8,024 bases of DNA from Rhodobiaceae bacterium (GTDB lineage Bacteria > Pseudomonadota > Alphaproteobacteria > Parvibaculales > Parvibaculaceae): assembly GCA_002401305.2 (NCBI GenBank), contig NVSO02000143.1:1-8024 (forward strand). Reading direction: 5' to 3'. Below the pieces are notes generated by a model. The model was given only the letters and a program-made list of their open reading frames with translations. It had not been told where the DNA came from and did not search any database. Of the stretch, positions 7,989 to 8,024 are shown piece by piece (position 1 is the first letter of the stretch; every line of letters starts with the position of its first letter). The position numbers and the translations under genes are program-made.

Positions 7989-8024
7989 ATGATTGCTGTT
8001 ACTGCTGGTGTTCCCATCCAAGCC
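7989..8024 (+). CDS. Possible start of an unidentified gene, cut by window edge
   Basis: An ATG at 7989 opens a frame of 12 codons (MIAVTAGVPIQA) that runs off the window. It is divergent from the XRE regulator, an arrangement often seen for a regulator and its target. There is no Shine-Dalgarno sequence before it (AAATTAAATAA), and twelve codons are too few to assign a family. It may be chance. Confidence 0.2.
   Translation, partial: MIAVTAGVPIQA

Overview
The window lies in a complex I (NADH:ubiquinone oxidoreductase) operon. It reads nuoB (start cut off by the window edge), nuoC, nuoD, nuoE, nuoF, nuoG, nuoH and nuoI on the + strand. The organism is most likely an alphaproteobacterium. 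NuoC and NuoD are separate proteins, NuoG is about 690 residues and lacks the extra N7 cluster cysteines, and the subunits read like the mitochondrial/alphaproteobacterial type. This is inferred from protein character; no database comparison was possible.

Positions 1-7324 are dense and ordinary, with gaps or overlaps of a few bases (nuoD/nuoE share ATGA, nuoE/nuoF share one base, nuoG/nuoH overlap by 8). NuoE, NuoF and NuoG form the NADH dehydrogenase arm (FMN and most iron-sulfur clusters). NuoB, NuoC, NuoD and NuoI form the arm that carries electrons to quinone. NuoH is the membrane subunit at the quinone site. All cluster-ligand cysteines visible in B, E, F and G are present. The only sizeable gap in this part, between nuoB and nuoC (453-545), holds two tandem 31-base repeats. 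Each can fold into a small hairpin, and their stem differences preserve pairing.

The operon then breaks. nuoI starts normally at 7349 with a good ribosome binding site, but its reading frame leaves the family sequence near 7560, inside the first 4Fe-4S motif, and stops at 7582. The second cluster motif is absent from all forward frames downstream, and nuoJ-N are not in the window. The break is rich in short inverted repeats (7556-7588). It is followed by about 100 bases without a recognisable gene, a small XRE/Cro-type helix-turn-helix regulator on the opposite strand (7683-7910), and an AT-rich region to the window end, with a possible start of another gene at 7989. The simplest readings are insertion of a foreign element into nuoI, a genome rearrangement, or an assembly join. 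The sequence alone cannot decide between them.
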